Shown piece by piece: positions 1 through 7,774 of a DNA stretch of 31,979 nt (the first letter of the stretch is position 1; every line of letters starts with the position of its first letter). The stretch covers positions 1 to 31,979 of the forward strand of contig UQXJ01000013.1 in assembly GCA_900545015.1 (NCBI GenBank), in the 5' to 3' direction. The DNA comes from an uncultured Mollicutes bacterium (lineage in GTDB: Bacteria; Bacillota_I; Bacilli_A; RFN20; CAG-826). The notes below the pieces were generated by a model, which searched no databases, had not been told where the DNA came from, and was given only the letters and a program-made list of their open reading frames with translations. The position numbers and the translations under genes were made by a program.

Positions 1-33
1 GACATATCATCATTTAATTTGACAAAATCGTCA

Positions 34-213
34 TTAAATATTTAGGCTAGCGACATTATTATAAGCACTTACCCAGTCCTTAAATGTGGTTCTATTAAGA
101 CCGTTTTGCCTTGCATATTCAGATACACTTAAACCTGAGATTTTATATTTTCTACAATGCTCATATCTTTCTTGATCTGTAAATCTTTTATGTGTTTCGT
201 TTGGTTTGTCCAT
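34..213 (-). CDS. Small transposase-like helix-turn-helix protein (IS orfA fragment)
   Basis: A 59-residue reading frame with a clear Shine-Dalgarno (AGGAGG on the minus strand at about 225-230). The product starts MDKPNETHKRFTDQE and contains a helix-turn-helix of the type found in the first ORF of IS3-like or IS66-like elements (SEYARQNGLNRTTFKDWV, about residues 31-48). It would bind transposon ends. After the stop the +1 frame stays open towards the window edge and reads plausibly as a continuation (FVKLNDD), so the gene may be a frameshifted or truncated piece of a longer transposase ORF that leaves the window. No partner orfB is visible. Assignment rests on the HTH pattern only. Confidence 0.6.
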   Translation of the reverse strand: MDKPNETHKRFTDQERYEHCRKYKISGLSVSEYARQNGLNRTTFKDWVSAYNNVASLNI

Positions 214-222
214 AAAATAAAA

Positions 223-252
223 ATCCTCCTAAGTTTTTACACCTAAGAGGAT
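223..252 (-). promoter_or_regulatory. Hairpin covering the ribosome binding site of the transposase-like gene
   Basis: Read on the minus strand, an 11-pair stem (nine Watson-Crick and two G-U pairs) with an 8-nt loop ends in CTTAGGAGGAT. The entire Shine-Dalgarno of the gene starting at 213 is therefore in the stem. Some insertion sequences use such structures to block translation of read-through transcripts. Confidence 0.5.
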
Positions 253-486
253 ATCTTTTTACTTCCTTTTTGTAAGAGTGTTAAATTTTGACGTATACAA
301 ATCAACCAATTAATTTATTAATAATCACATCCCAAGTAAGAAAGGATGCTTTTTTTGTACTAAGAATAAAGTTCGATATAAAACCTATATATTCTTTTTT
401 TGGTTTTACTTTTATTTTAATCCACATCAAAACATTGCAATCTGCATCATCTAATGGCATAATGATGTATATAAGAGGTGAGGATG

Positions 487-1533
487 ATGAAGATATTTGA
501 TTATAAAAATAATTCTTTAAACTTTTTAGATTATGATCATATAAAGACATTATCAATAATTCATGAATTTAAAGGCAAGCAAGATTTATATGTAAATGCA
601 AATAAAGATGAACTAAAAACATTATTAGATGTAGCTTTTATTCAAAGTGTAGGGGCATCTAATAGGATTGAAGGCATCTTTACTAGCGATAAGAGATTAC
701 AAGAACTTGTTAACGAAAAAGTAACTCCACATAATAGAGACGATAAAGAAATTTCTGGTTATAGAGAAGTTTTAAAATTAATACATGAAAATTATGATTA
801 CATACCAATTACACCTAATTATATATTGGAACTACATCAAAGATTATATTCCTTTAGTGATTCATCAATTGGTGGAAAATATAAAGCAACAGATAATGTT
901 ATTATCGAAAAAGATCAATTCGGAAATGAAAAAGTTAGATTTAGACCAATGCCTTCATTTTTAACAGAGGATGCAATGATAAATGCTTGTGATGCATTTA
1001 ATAAAGCTTGGAATGAAAATAAAATTGATAAATTATTACTAATTCCAATGTTTGTTCTAGATTTTTTATGTATCCACCCTTTTGATGATGGCAATGGCAG
1101 AATGTCAAGATTACTTACATTATTATTGCTATATAAAGCAGGTTATATAGTAGGTAAATATATTAGTATTGAAATGCTAATTGAAAATACAAAAGAAGAA
1201 TATTATTCATCATTACAACAAAGTTCTATCAATCGGTTTGAAAATGAATCTAATTACTCATTCTTTGTTGATTATTATTTGAGTATATTAATAAAAGCAT
1301 TCAATGAGTTTGAAAATAGAATAGAGTATTTAGCTGATAAAAAGATTAATAAATCAGAAAAAATTAAAAAATATATTAATCAATATATAGGTGCATTTAG
1401 CAAAAAAGACATAATTAATTATTTCCCTAATATTTCCAAAATAACTATTGAAAGAACTCTAAATGAATTAATAAAAGAAAATTACATTGAGAAAATAGGA
1501 TCAGGGCCAGCAACCAAATACGTTAAAAAATAG
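487..1533 (+). CDS. Fic family protein, class II (N-terminal inhibitory helix), with C-terminal winged helix
   Basis: A 348-residue Fic/DOC enzyme. The Fic motif HPFDDGNGR begins at His197, which is the catalytic base for transfer of AMP (or a related nucleotide moiety) to a hydroxyl side chain of a target protein. The inhibitory motif S-x3-E-G lies at residues 58-63 (SNRIEG), N-terminal to the core, which defines class II autoinhibited Fic proteins. The last ~60 residues (KKDIINYF...ITIERTLNELIKENYIEKIG) look like a winged helix. The start at 487 has GAGGTG 6 nt upstream; ATG 484 and GTG 478 are also in frame but are too close to, or overlap, that site. It stands alone with no visible antitoxin, as expected when the inhibitor is built in. 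The target is unknown. Confidence 0.88.
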   Translation: MKIFDYKNNSLNFLDYDHIKTLSIIHEFKGKQDLYVNANKDELKTLLDVAFIQSVGASNRIEGIFTSDKRLQELVNEKVTPHNRDDKEISGYREVLKLIHENYDYIPITPNYILELHQRLYSFSDSSIGGKYKATDNVIIEKDQFGNEKVRFRPMPSFLTEDAMINACDAFNKAWNENKIDKLLLIPMFVLDFLCIHPFDDGNGRMSRLLTLLLLYKAGYIVGKYISIEMLIENTKEEYYSSLQQSSINRFENESNYSFFVDYYLSILIKAFNEFENRIEYLADKKINKSEKIKKYINQYIGAFSKKDIINYFPNISKITIERTLNELIKENYIEKIGSGPATKYVKK

Positions 1534-1939
1534 GTCTGCATTATTTATAACAATTCGATGTAGATTTGATGGAAATGATGTAGATATATTTATATTAAAT
1601 AATTACAATCAAAATGAAATAAAAACCAAGTTAATCTTCTAGCATCTTAAAAGATAGCTTAATTGTATACCATGAATAAAATTCATATTCTTTTACAATG
1701 CATTATATTCAGATTCTCATCCATCACTTGGAATGTAAAATGTAATTTTTATAATTTAAATCTGGGTAACTAACCTACATATCAGAATTATGGGATTTTT
1801 TTCGTTCCTCTTTGTTGCACTAGTAAGGATAATATTGCAAAGACTTTATCACAAAAATGCCGATTAAATTAACGCAATAATACCGAGTAAAATACCACAA
1901 AAACACCGATTTGATTGATTTAAACGATTATTTTGGATA
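1534..1939. other. Gene-free spacer with three-copy 23-bp repeat
   Basis: No supported gene. The distal half (1852-1920) carries the degenerate 23-bp direct repeat described separately. The rest (1534-1850) shows no recognisable gene or strong terminator. Confidence 0.5.
1852..1920. repeat. Three degenerate 23-bp direct repeats (iteron-like)
   Basis: Three consecutive 23-mers share the pattern ACAAAAA-x2-CCGATT-x2-ATT. The CCGA cores sit at 1860, 1883 and 1906, exactly 23 bp apart. The array lies about 90 bp upstream of the HTH-RhuM-Fic gene, a plausible place for cooperative protein binding. Confidence 0.55.
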
Positions 1940-1993
1940 AATATAGATTTAAAATCTATATTATTATATAATTATTTTAGATTTAAAATCTAA
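1940..1993 (+). promoter_or_regulatory. Promoter with two copies of a perfect palindrome (autoregulatory operator candidate)
   Basis: The 15-nt palindrome TAGATTTAAAATCTA occurs twice, at 1944-1958 and 1978-1992, with centres 34 bp apart. The first extends to a 23-nt palindrome (1940-1962) and the second to 17 nt (1977-1993). A TATAAT box at 1967-1972 lies exactly between them. Binding of a dimeric HTH protein to both would cover the promoter. The downstream gene starts with an XRE-type HTH, so autorepression is the obvious inference. Confidence 0.7.
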
Positions 1994-2009
1994 TTATGGA
2001 GGAAATGTT

Positions 2010-3191
2010 ATGTCAAAACTTGGTGAAACAGTTAAAAAAATTAGAAAAAGTAGAAATATGAGTCAGGAAACTTTTGCTGAGTCTCTTGGATATAAATCCG
2101 CTACAACCATTAATAAAATTGAATTAGGAATTAATGACATGGGTTATGATGCAATTGTCAGGTTAATTTCTCAATATGATGTAGATGTTAATGATTTATT
2201 TGAGTCTAATACTAAATTGGATAGTAAAATAAAACCTAATGGTAAGAACGAAATAGTTTTATTTGAAAATCAAGGAGTACAACTTGAAGTTAATGTTAAA
2301 GATGATACTGTTTGGCTAAACCAAGATCAAATATCAAGATTATATGGAAGAGATAGAACGGTTATTTTAAAGCATATAAAAAACGCTTTGGCTGAAGAAC
2401 TAAGAGGTGTAACTTCAACATGTGCAAAATTTGCACAAGTTCAAATTGAGGGAGATAGACAAGTAAAAAGAGAGATTGAATATTACAATTTAGATGTAAT
2501 TATTTCTGTAGGATATCGTGTTAAATCTTCACAAGGTATAGCTTTTAGACGTTGGGCAAATAATATTTTAAAATCTTACATGTTAAAAGGTTATGCAATT
2601 AATAAGCAGCGTTTAGAATATTTAGAAAAAACAGTTAAATTAATAGATATTGCTTCAAGAAATGTAGAAGAACTTACAAATGATGCTGCTAAGGATGTTT
2701 TGCTTGTAATAAATAATTTTTCAAAAGGATTAGATCTTTTAGATGCTTATGATCACCAATGTGTACCTAAAATAAGTGGCAAAAAAGATGATAGAATTGT
2801 CACTTATGAAGATTGCATGCAAGTTATTAAAAAGTTAAAGTTTAATGAAAGAGGAGATTTATTTGCCCAAGAAAGAAATAGTGATTTTAAATCTATTATA
2901 GGCAATATTTATCAATCATTTGGTGGAGAGGATGTTTATCCAAGCATCGAATTAAAAGCAGCTAATTTACTATATTTTACTGTGAAGGATCATGCCTTTA
3001 TTGATGGTAATAAAAGAATAGCAGCTTCAATATTTTTATATTTTATAAATTTTTATGGTTTACTATATAAAGATGGGAAAGCATGTATATCAAATAATAC
3101 ACTAGCAGCATTAACTTTATTAATTGCTGAATCAAAGGCGGATGAAAAAGATCTTATTATAGATTTTGTGATGAATATTATTTTTGGATAA
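2010..3191 (+). CDS. XRE HTH - RhuM/BRO-N-like - Fic/Doc fusion protein
   Basis: A 393-residue three-part protein. Residues 1-63 form an XRE-type helix-turn-helix (LGETVKKIRKSRNMSQETFAES). Residues ~80-205 match the RhuM virulence-protein family (VWLNQDQISRLYGRDRTVI, then YYNLDVIISVGYRVKS, then RRWANNILKSYM). Residues ~255-393 are a Fic/Doc domain with HAFIDGNKR starting at His328, so the catalytic His is kept. RhuM proteins commonly end in Fic/Doc, but an N-terminal repressor-type HTH is unusual and suggests the protein regulates itself and needs no separate antitoxin. GGAGGAA sits ahead of ATG 2010, and two identical palindromes flank the promoter. Activity could be AMP or phosphate transfer. 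The target is unknown. Confidence 0.85.
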   Translation: MSKLGETVKKIRKSRNMSQETFAESLGYKSATTINKIELGINDMGYDAIVRLISQYDVDVNDLFESNTKLDSKIKPNGKNEIVLFENQGVQLEVNVKDDTVWLNQDQISRLYGRDRTVILKHIKNALAEELRGVTSTCAKFAQVQIEGDRQVKREIEYYNLDVIISVGYRVKSSQGIAFRRWANNILKSYMLKGYAINKQRLEYLEKTVKLIDIASRNVEELTNDAAKDVLLVINNFSKGLDLLDAYDHQCVPKISGKKDDRIVTYEDCMQVIKKLKFNERGDLFAQERNSDFKSIIGNIYQSFGGEDVYPSIELKAANLLYFTVKDHAFIDGNKRIAASIFLYFINFYGLLYKDGKACISNNTLAALTLLIAESKADEKDLIIDFVMNIIFG

Positions 3192-3199
3192 TTAATTAA

Positions 3200-3489
3200 A
3201 ATAAAGCTATCGAACTTTTAAGAAGAGGATATGAGGTCTATGTTGGAGCAATGCGCGATAAAGAAATAGATTTTGTTGTATTAAAAAAACGGACATAAAA
3301 CATATATTCAAGTTTCAGATGATATTTCAAATAAAGAAACATTTAAAAGAGAAGTAAGCCATTTATTTTCTATAAAAGATCCGTATCCTAAAATTTTGAT
3401 TTCTAGAATTAAACATCCTGAATTTTTTTCGTGAAGGAATAAAAATTATAGATATTGCCAAGTTTCTTTTAGATTCGCAAATTTACTAA
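3200..3489 (+). pseudogene. Decayed C-terminus of a DUF4143-type AAA ATPase
   Basis: Translation gives the typical DUF4143 tail (RRGYEVYVGAMRDKEIDFVV, then TYIQVSDDISNKETFKREV, then REGIKIIDIAKFLL and a stop at 3487-3489), but only by changing frame twice. One shift is in the A-run near 3280-3290 and one is in the T-run near 3422-3429. No start codon or ATPase core remains. This is the 3' remnant of a gene of the same general class as the intact ATPase at 14446, but of a different subfamily. Confidence 0.75.
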
Positions 3490-3680
3490 AATTGCAAAAA
3501 TGCGAAATGGATTTTAATATTATAAGAGTACAAGCTATTCGACAAAAATATGTAAAAAGTAAAGCAACTTATCAATTATGATGGATTAAATAATGCTATG
3601 CATAGTTACGCTGGTAATTATAGAGATAAACTTGGTCAAGGTGATTTGACAGCATATAGATATTTATGGGGGTGAAATAA

Positions 3681-4139
3681 ATGAATGTAAAAAATGTTTG
3701 CTTATTCCTTATTTTGCTAGTTGCTTCATTAACAGGATGTAACACAATTTCTAGCAGTGAAAACACTCGTAATGATAGCGGGAATAATAGTTCTTCAGGT
3801 GAATCTGTAAAAACTGATAAGGAACTTGTTGCAGTATCCGAAGAAGAACAATTGAAAAAAAGTGACTTGGGTTGCCGAGTTTTAGTAACTAAAAGAGGAG
3901 AAGTAGAATTCATTGATAATCAACTCTACACGGTTTATTATTTTAAAATTTTAGAAGTCATTAAAGGTGAAGAAACAATAAATCATGCTTATTTTAGAGG
4001 AGACACAACAGAAAACAGCAATGTGACAAGTTCTACTGATGAAAAAATGATAGAGGATGAAAATTATAAATTATATTTGCGAAATAGAAACGGCAAGTAT
4101 ATAACAACAGCAGGATATCAAAGTATTATAAAACAATAA
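3681..4139 (+). CDS. Putative lipoprotein, unknown function
   Basis: A 152-residue protein with a lipoprotein signal peptide: MNVKNVCLFLILLVASLTGC, lipobox L-T-G-C with Cys20 as the lipidation site. A low-complexity Ser/Asn linker (about residues 24-42) follows, then a small globular domain with alternating hydrophobic and charged stretches. It would be anchored outside the cytoplasmic membrane. GGGGGTGA is a good ribosome binding site before ATG 3681. A strong terminator follows at 4177-4205, so the gene appears to be transcribed alone or with the broken material upstream. No family recognised. Confidence 0.72.
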   Translation: MNVKNVCLFLILLVASLTGCNTISSSENTRNDSGNNSSSGESVKTDKELVAVSEEEQLKKSDLGCRVLVTKRGEVEFIDNQLYTVYYFKILEVIKGEETINHAYFRGDTTENSNVTSSTDEKMIEDENYKLYLRNRNGKYITTAGYQSIIKQ

Positions 4140-4176
4140 GGAACTTTTGATAGATTAAACCTTATAAAATATTTAT

Positions 4177-4205
4177 GCTCACACTTCAAATGTGTGGGCT
4201 TTTTC
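4177..4205 (+). terminator. Rho-independent terminator after the lipoprotein gene
   Basis: Stem GCTCACAC / GTGTGGGC (one G-U pair), 7-nt loop, followed by TTTTT. Confidence 0.85.
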
Positions 4206-4269
4206 TTATGTTGCTCGAAGAGTGATATAAAACCGCCTCCTATGGGGTGAGAATTGAAAAAGCGGTAGG

Positions 4270-4363
4270 TAGCGTTTCATTACTTTAGGTGGAGAACTCT
4301 TTAATAAACTTATTTTCTCGACATCACATGCTAAAGTTTCGACAGATATGTCTTAATTTTCGT
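4270..4363 (+). repeat. Imperfect ~95-bp repeat, copy A
   Basis: About 75-80% identical by eye to 7775-7870 and in the same orientation. Both copies share GGAGAACTCTTTAATAAACT. In one frame both read as R-F-I-T-x2-G-E-L-F-N-K-L-I followed by H-A-K-V and a nearby stop, so they may be the 3' tail of a protein gene lost from both places. Confidence 0.6.
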
Positions 4364-4660
4364 ACTATTTATGCTTATTATTGTAATTTTTTTAAGTATA
4401 AGCAACTTGAATGTATGAATAATTCATCTCGATTAATTTGACGGGGTGTTTTACTAGTTAAGGGGGTTTTTATTATTTTTTGGATTTTCAAGTCTAAAAC
4501 AATCATTTTAAATAAAGTTTCAGACTTAGAATTCCAAAACTTTTAATAATTTGTTTTTTATGAGTATAATCCTAATCTCTTTATACTAAAACAAAAAATA
4601 AACTATTTTTAAATAGAAAAAAAGTTCGATGCAAATCGTATTTTTTTTCAATTTTCCCTA

Positions 4661-4698
4661 TTGACTTTCAGTAATTTATTTAGTATAATTATACTAAA
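4661..4698 (+). promoter_or_regulatory. Transposase promoter with palindrome resembling the IS ends
   Basis: TTGACT at 4661-4666 and TATAAT at 4684-4689 are separated by 17 bp, close to ideal. The -10 box lies inside a perfect 20-bp palindrome (4679-4698). Each half of the palindrome, TTTAGTATAA / TTATACTAAA, is a 10-bp exact match to the inner part of the terminal repeats (4581-4590 and 6408-6417). Confidence 0.78.
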
Positions 4699-4714
4699 GA
4701 GTAGAGGATGTTTT

Positions 4715-6412
4715 ATGTTTGATTTGAGTGTTAAAGTTGCAATTCCAGAAAATTCGATTATTAGTAAAAATACAAAGGCTTCTTATGTATATTTTTGTTT
4801 ACAAAAGCGATACATTAAAAACAAAAAATACAATTCTGATAAGCGTGTTACGATTGGAAAAGTTGACCCTTCAGAGCCTACTTCAATGTTTCCAAATGAG
4901 AACTTTAAAAAGCTTTTTCCTAACGAATATGAATCTATAAAAAATGATGAAAAAATTAATGACAAAATTCAATTTTCTGAGGCAATTTCTTTTGGCCAAA
5001 CTGCTCTATTTAATCATTTATTTAAGGACACTTCCCTCAAAGATATATTGAAGAGAAATTTAGGAAGTAATAATTTTGATGATGAAACGACAACAAATAA
5101 TGTTTTTAACCTTGCATGCTGTTTTTTGCTAACTCAAAATTCAAGCGTTATCAATTATCCATATTTTGGAAGAGATCATTTAATCTTAGGAAACACTATT
5201 TATTCTGATTCAACAATGGGAAATATTTTATCTTCAATAACTAAACAACAATGCAACGAGATAATGAAAGAATGGCTATTATTACACGCAAAAAACGAAG
5301 GCATATTTTTATCAATCGATGGCAGCAATACGCCAACAAATTCAGAAGATCTTGAATTAGTAGATGTAGGTCATGGAAAGTCAGGCCTTGAAGAAAATCA
5401 ATTTTCATATACTTTAATTACAGAGCAAAATTTTAGAAGACCTCTATTTTTAGAAGAATATAATGGTTCAATTCATGACTTAAATGCAGTAGGACCAATA
5501 ATTAGTTTTTTAAACAAATTAAAGGTTAAAAAGATCAAATTCCTTTTAGATAGGGGATATTTTTCTGCAAAATTGATGAAATCTTTGCTTAATCAAAATC
5601 ATGATTTCATTATGATGGAAAAAGAGTGCAAGAAAACAAGAGAATTGATTGACACCTATTTTGAAGATGTGAAGTCGTTTGATAAATATATTCCTGAACA
5701 TGATTTAAATGGATATACAGTTGTTAGAAAACTATTTGATCATTACGACAAAACAGTTTGCTATCATCTGTACTTTAATCAAGAAAGATACAATATTGAA
5801 GAGAAAATTTTAAAACAAAATATTGCATTAGATTTTCAAACATTAACATCAATGAAAGGAAAAATAATTAACGAAAATGAGCGTGAAATTTTGTCTAGAT
5901 TTTATGAATTAAAACTTGATGAAAACAATACCCTAATCGAATTTTCTTATGATAAAGATAAGGCCATCGACACTCTTAAATATAAAGGCTTCTTTGTAAT
6001 TATTACAAGTTTTGCAGCAACTGCAGCGGAAGCATATAGCGAATATCACTCAAGAGACTACACTGAAAAAATGATAATGATGATGAAAACAAATGAACAA
6101 TTTGATGTCTGTAGAGTTCATGATGAAGAGCACTTATTTGGCAAAACATTAGCAATGTTTGTAGGACTCATTTTATGCAATGAATTATATCTTAAAACTC
6201 GTGAATTAAGAGAAAAAACTAAAGATAAAAAATTGTATACAACAAGCAACTGTATACGTGAACTAGGTTGCATAAAGGCTATTTATGATAGCGAAATTGG
6301 CTACTACAACAATAGAGCTTTAACGAAAGTTCAAAATAATATTATAAATGCATGTGGTATGTCAAAATCTCAGCTTGCTGGAGAATTAAAAAAATTTAAT
6401 TTAGGATTTTAG
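4715..6412 (+). CDS. IS1634-family transposase
   Basis: A 565-residue DDE-type transposase of the IS1634 group in the IS4 superfamily. The N-terminal region (YVYFCLQKRYIKNKKYNSDKR, then VTIGKVDP) is typical of the family. Likely catalytic aspartates sit in FLSIDGSNTP and FLLDRGYFSAK, and the glutamate is probably in the C-terminal YxxR-type segment (YSEYHSRDYTEKMIMMMK). It cuts and rejoins the element's ends. The reading frame can be extended upstream to a TTG at 4661, but that TTG is the -35 box, so ATG 4715 with AGAGG 7-8 nt upstream is the real start. The frame is intact, so the element may be active. Length is normal for the family. Confidence 0.88.
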   Translation: MFDLSVKVAIPENSIISKNTKASYVYFCLQKRYIKNKKYNSDKRVTIGKVDPSEPTSMFPNENFKKLFPNEYESIKNDEKINDKIQFSEAISFGQTALFNHLFKDTSLKDILKRNLGSNNFDDETTTNNVFNLACCFLLTQNSSVINYPYFGRDHLILGNTIYSDSTMGNILSSITKQQCNEIMKEWLLLHAKNEGIFLSIDGSNTPTNSEDLELVDVGHGKSGLEENQFSYTLITEQNFRRPLFLEEYNGSIHDLNAVGPIISFLNKLKVKKIKFLLDRGYFSAKLMKSLLNQNHDFIMMEKECKKTRELIDTYFEDVKSFDKYIPEHDLNGYTVVRKLFDHYDKTVCYHLYFNQERYNIEEKILKQNIALDFQTLTSMKGKIINENEREILSRFYELKLDENNTLIEFSYDKDKAIDTLKYKGFFVIITSFAATAAEAYSEYHSRDYTEKMIMMMKTNEQFDVCRVHDEEHLFGKTLAMFVGLILCNELYLKTRELREKTKDKKLYTTSNCIRELGCIKAIYDSEIGYYNNRALTKVQNNIINACGMSKSQLAGELKKFNLGF

Positions 6413-6451
6413 TATAAAGAGATAAGGAATGGTTTCTATAAAACGTTGTAA

Positions 6452-6488
6452 ATGTGTACCAAAAGTGATACATTAATATCGAGGATAT
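6452..6488 (+). promoter_or_regulatory. Operator-like inverted repeats before the antitoxin gene
   Basis: TGTACC (6455-6460) and GATACA (6467-6472) form an imperfect inverted repeat. ATATC-GAG-GATAT (6476-6488) is a perfect one, with the GAGG ribosome site of the next gene in its centre. This is a likely binding region for the ribbon-helix-helix domain of the antitoxin. Confidence 0.4.
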
Positions 6489-6493
6489 TATAT

Positions 6494-6820
6494 ATGAACG
6501 AAACTAAAACAGAAACACTACATGTTAGATTATCACCAAGTATTAAAGCTGAAGCTGAAGAAATATTTGAAGAAATGGGGCTAAATATGTCCTATGCAGT
6601 ATCAATGTTTCTTAAACAAGTAATCATAAAAAGAAAGATTCCTTTTAATATTGAATTGAAATCGGATGATGTCATAAAAAGAGAAGAGGAATTAGCATTT
6701 GCAATCAATGCGACAGGTGGTAAAGAAATATCACCTAAACTTAAACATATTGTTCATTTATACGCAAATGGTGATATTGATTATGAAACAGCTTGTTTTG
6801 CAATTAATAGATGTTTTTAG
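6494..6820 (+). CDS. RelB/DinJ-type RHH antitoxin with VbhA-like Fic-inhibitory C-terminus
   Basis: A 108-residue protein. Residues 6-50 fit a RelB/DinJ ribbon-helix-helix (TETLHVRLSPSIKAEAEEIF, then MGLNMSYAVSMFLKQVI). Residues ~62-105 resemble the VbhA antitoxin fold: a helix with T-G-G-K-E (74-78) where VbhA has the Fic-inhibitory (S/T)x3E(G/N) motif, then SPKLKHIVHLYANGDIDYETA, whose helix-GDID-helix pattern matches VbhA. The glutamate that blocks ATP positioning in Fic would be Glu78; the usual Gly/Asn after it is Ile. A Fic toxin follows 9 bp downstream. ATG 6494 is chosen over the in-frame ATG 6452 because GAGG sits 9 nt before it. It probably both inhibits the toxin and represses the operon. 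Confidence 0.78.
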   Translation: MNETKTETLHVRLSPSIKAEAEEIFEEMGLNMSYAVSMFLKQVIIKRKIPFNIELKSDDVIKREEELAFAINATGGKEISPKLKHIVHLYANGDIDYETACFAINRCF

Positions 6821-6829
6821 ATACTATTT

Positions 6830-7516
6830 ATGAAAGATATCTATGTTTATGAAGGAACAAATGTTCCAAAGAATAAAAGAGACATTAGGAACAATGATGA
6901 TTTAGATCAATTCGAAAATGCAATGACATCATTAGCAATTATTAATATAAATCGTAATTTTAAATTTAATGATTTAAATGATATTTATAAAATTCATAAG
7001 TTGTTATTTGAAAATGTTTATGAATGGGCTGGAGAAATAAGAAAAATCAACATATATAAAGAAGAACCTGTATTAGCAGGTTTATCTGTACAATATGAAG
7101 ATTATAATAATATTAAAAGCAGCATAACAAATCTAAATAAGAAATTCTTAAATACTAAATGGGAAGAACTAAGCAAAACCGAAATAGTTGATAATATAGT
7201 TAGATTCTTTTCTTCACTTTGGCGAATTCACCCATTTAGAGAAGGTAATACTAGATCGGTTTCTACTTTAATGTTTCTATTTATAAGAAATATGAATTTA
7301 AAACTTAATCAAGATTTTGTTAAAGAACATGCAAAGTATTTTAGAAATGCATTAGTACTTGCTAGTATAGGTGAATACAGCGAATATGAACATATAACTA
7401 AATTTTTAAAAGATGCTATTTCATTTAAAACTATAGATTCTACTAAATACAAAACAATTAAGAATTACGAAGTAGACAAATACCAATACAATTATCACAG
7501 TTATAAAAAAGATTGA
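6830..7516 (+). CDS. Fic toxin of VbhT/E. coli Fic type (class I)
   Basis: A 228-residue Fic protein. The core starts near residue 27 (LDQFENAMTSLAIININ). DLNDIYKIHKLLFENVYEWAGEIR at 48-71 is the helix pair seen in E. coli Fic and Bartonella VbhT. The Fic motif HPFREGNTR begins at His134, with the catalytic His, phosphate-binding GN and Arg present. There is no inhibitory motif inside the protein, as expected for class I with a separate antitoxin, which is encoded 9 bp upstream. The likely reaction is AMPylation of a host protein such as gyrase or topoisomerase IV, as shown for other class I Fic toxins. The basic, Tyr-rich C-terminal tail of about 30 residues is extra. Confidence 0.88.
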   Translation: MKDIYVYEGTNVPKNKRDIRNNDDLDQFENAMTSLAIININRNFKFNDLNDIYKIHKLLFENVYEWAGEIRKINIYKEEPVLAGLSVQYEDYNNIKSSITNLNKKFLNTKWEELSKTEIVDNIVRFFSSLWRIHPFREGNTRSVSTLMFLFIRNMNLKLNQDFVKEHAKYFRNALVLASIGEYSEYEHITKFLKDAISFKTIDSTKYKTIKNYEVDKYQYNYHSYKKD

Positions 7517-7630
7517 AGATTAAATAAAAGAATAAAATTAATAAAGATTAACTTTTTGGCTTAGCTTGTTGCTTCATAATTAACATCGGGAACTATCCTA
7601 TTATAAATTAACACTAAAGGCTCGGTGTAT

Positions 7631-7728
7631 AATGTAAATAAATTATATGATGGTAGAAGAATTGTATTTGGACTACATGATGAGGTTTGAAAGGAGTTAC
7701 TGCATCGAGTTTAAATCGCTTACTCTGA
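7631..7728 (+). pseudogene. Fragment of an AlbA_2 (AAA_4) domain gene
   Basis: The translation NVNKLYDGRRIVFGLHDEV matches the signature of AlbA_2 domains (normally G-G-x-I-V-F-G-h-x-D). After a one-step frame change near 7688 it continues as KGVTASSLNRLL and a stop at 7726-7728. Neither the upstream nor the downstream part of the gene remains. Confidence 0.5.
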
Positions 7729-7774
7729 GAAATAGTCGCTTATTTTTGCTATAAAAGTAATAGATTAATCTCGA

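Larger units (their letters stand above)
4570..6428 (+). mobile_element. IS1634-like (IS4 superfamily) insertion sequence with terminal inverted repeats
   Basis: About 1.86 kb bounded by 22-bp inverted repeats at 4570-4591 and 6407-6428 with a single mismatch. The shared core is CTCTTTATACTAAAA. The right repeat overlaps the transposase stop codon at 6410-6412. The element holds one DDE transposase gene. No convincing target-site duplication flanks these ends, so either the exact tips are a few bases off or the duplication has decayed. It inserted about 65 bp upstream of the antitoxin gene at 6494. Confidence 0.8.

Noticed and set aside
3560..3675. Short open tail reading DGLNNAMHSYAGNYRDKLGQ
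   Set aside because: No start codon and no recognised family. It could be a gene remnant, but the support is only an open frame of about 35 codons.
4477..4540. Imperfect inverted repeat (arms 4477-4495 and 4522-4540) as an IS end or terminator
   Set aside because: It lies outside the better-matched terminal repeats, has several mismatches and no T run.
4661..4714. Upstream TTG start giving a 583-residue transposase
   Set aside because: The TTG is the -35 box of a near-ideal promoter, so it is not transcribed; ATG 4715 has a ribosome site.
6452..6493. Longer 122-residue form of the antitoxin
   Set aside because: ATG 6452 has no ribosome site and falls in operator-like repeats; GAGG precedes ATG 6494.
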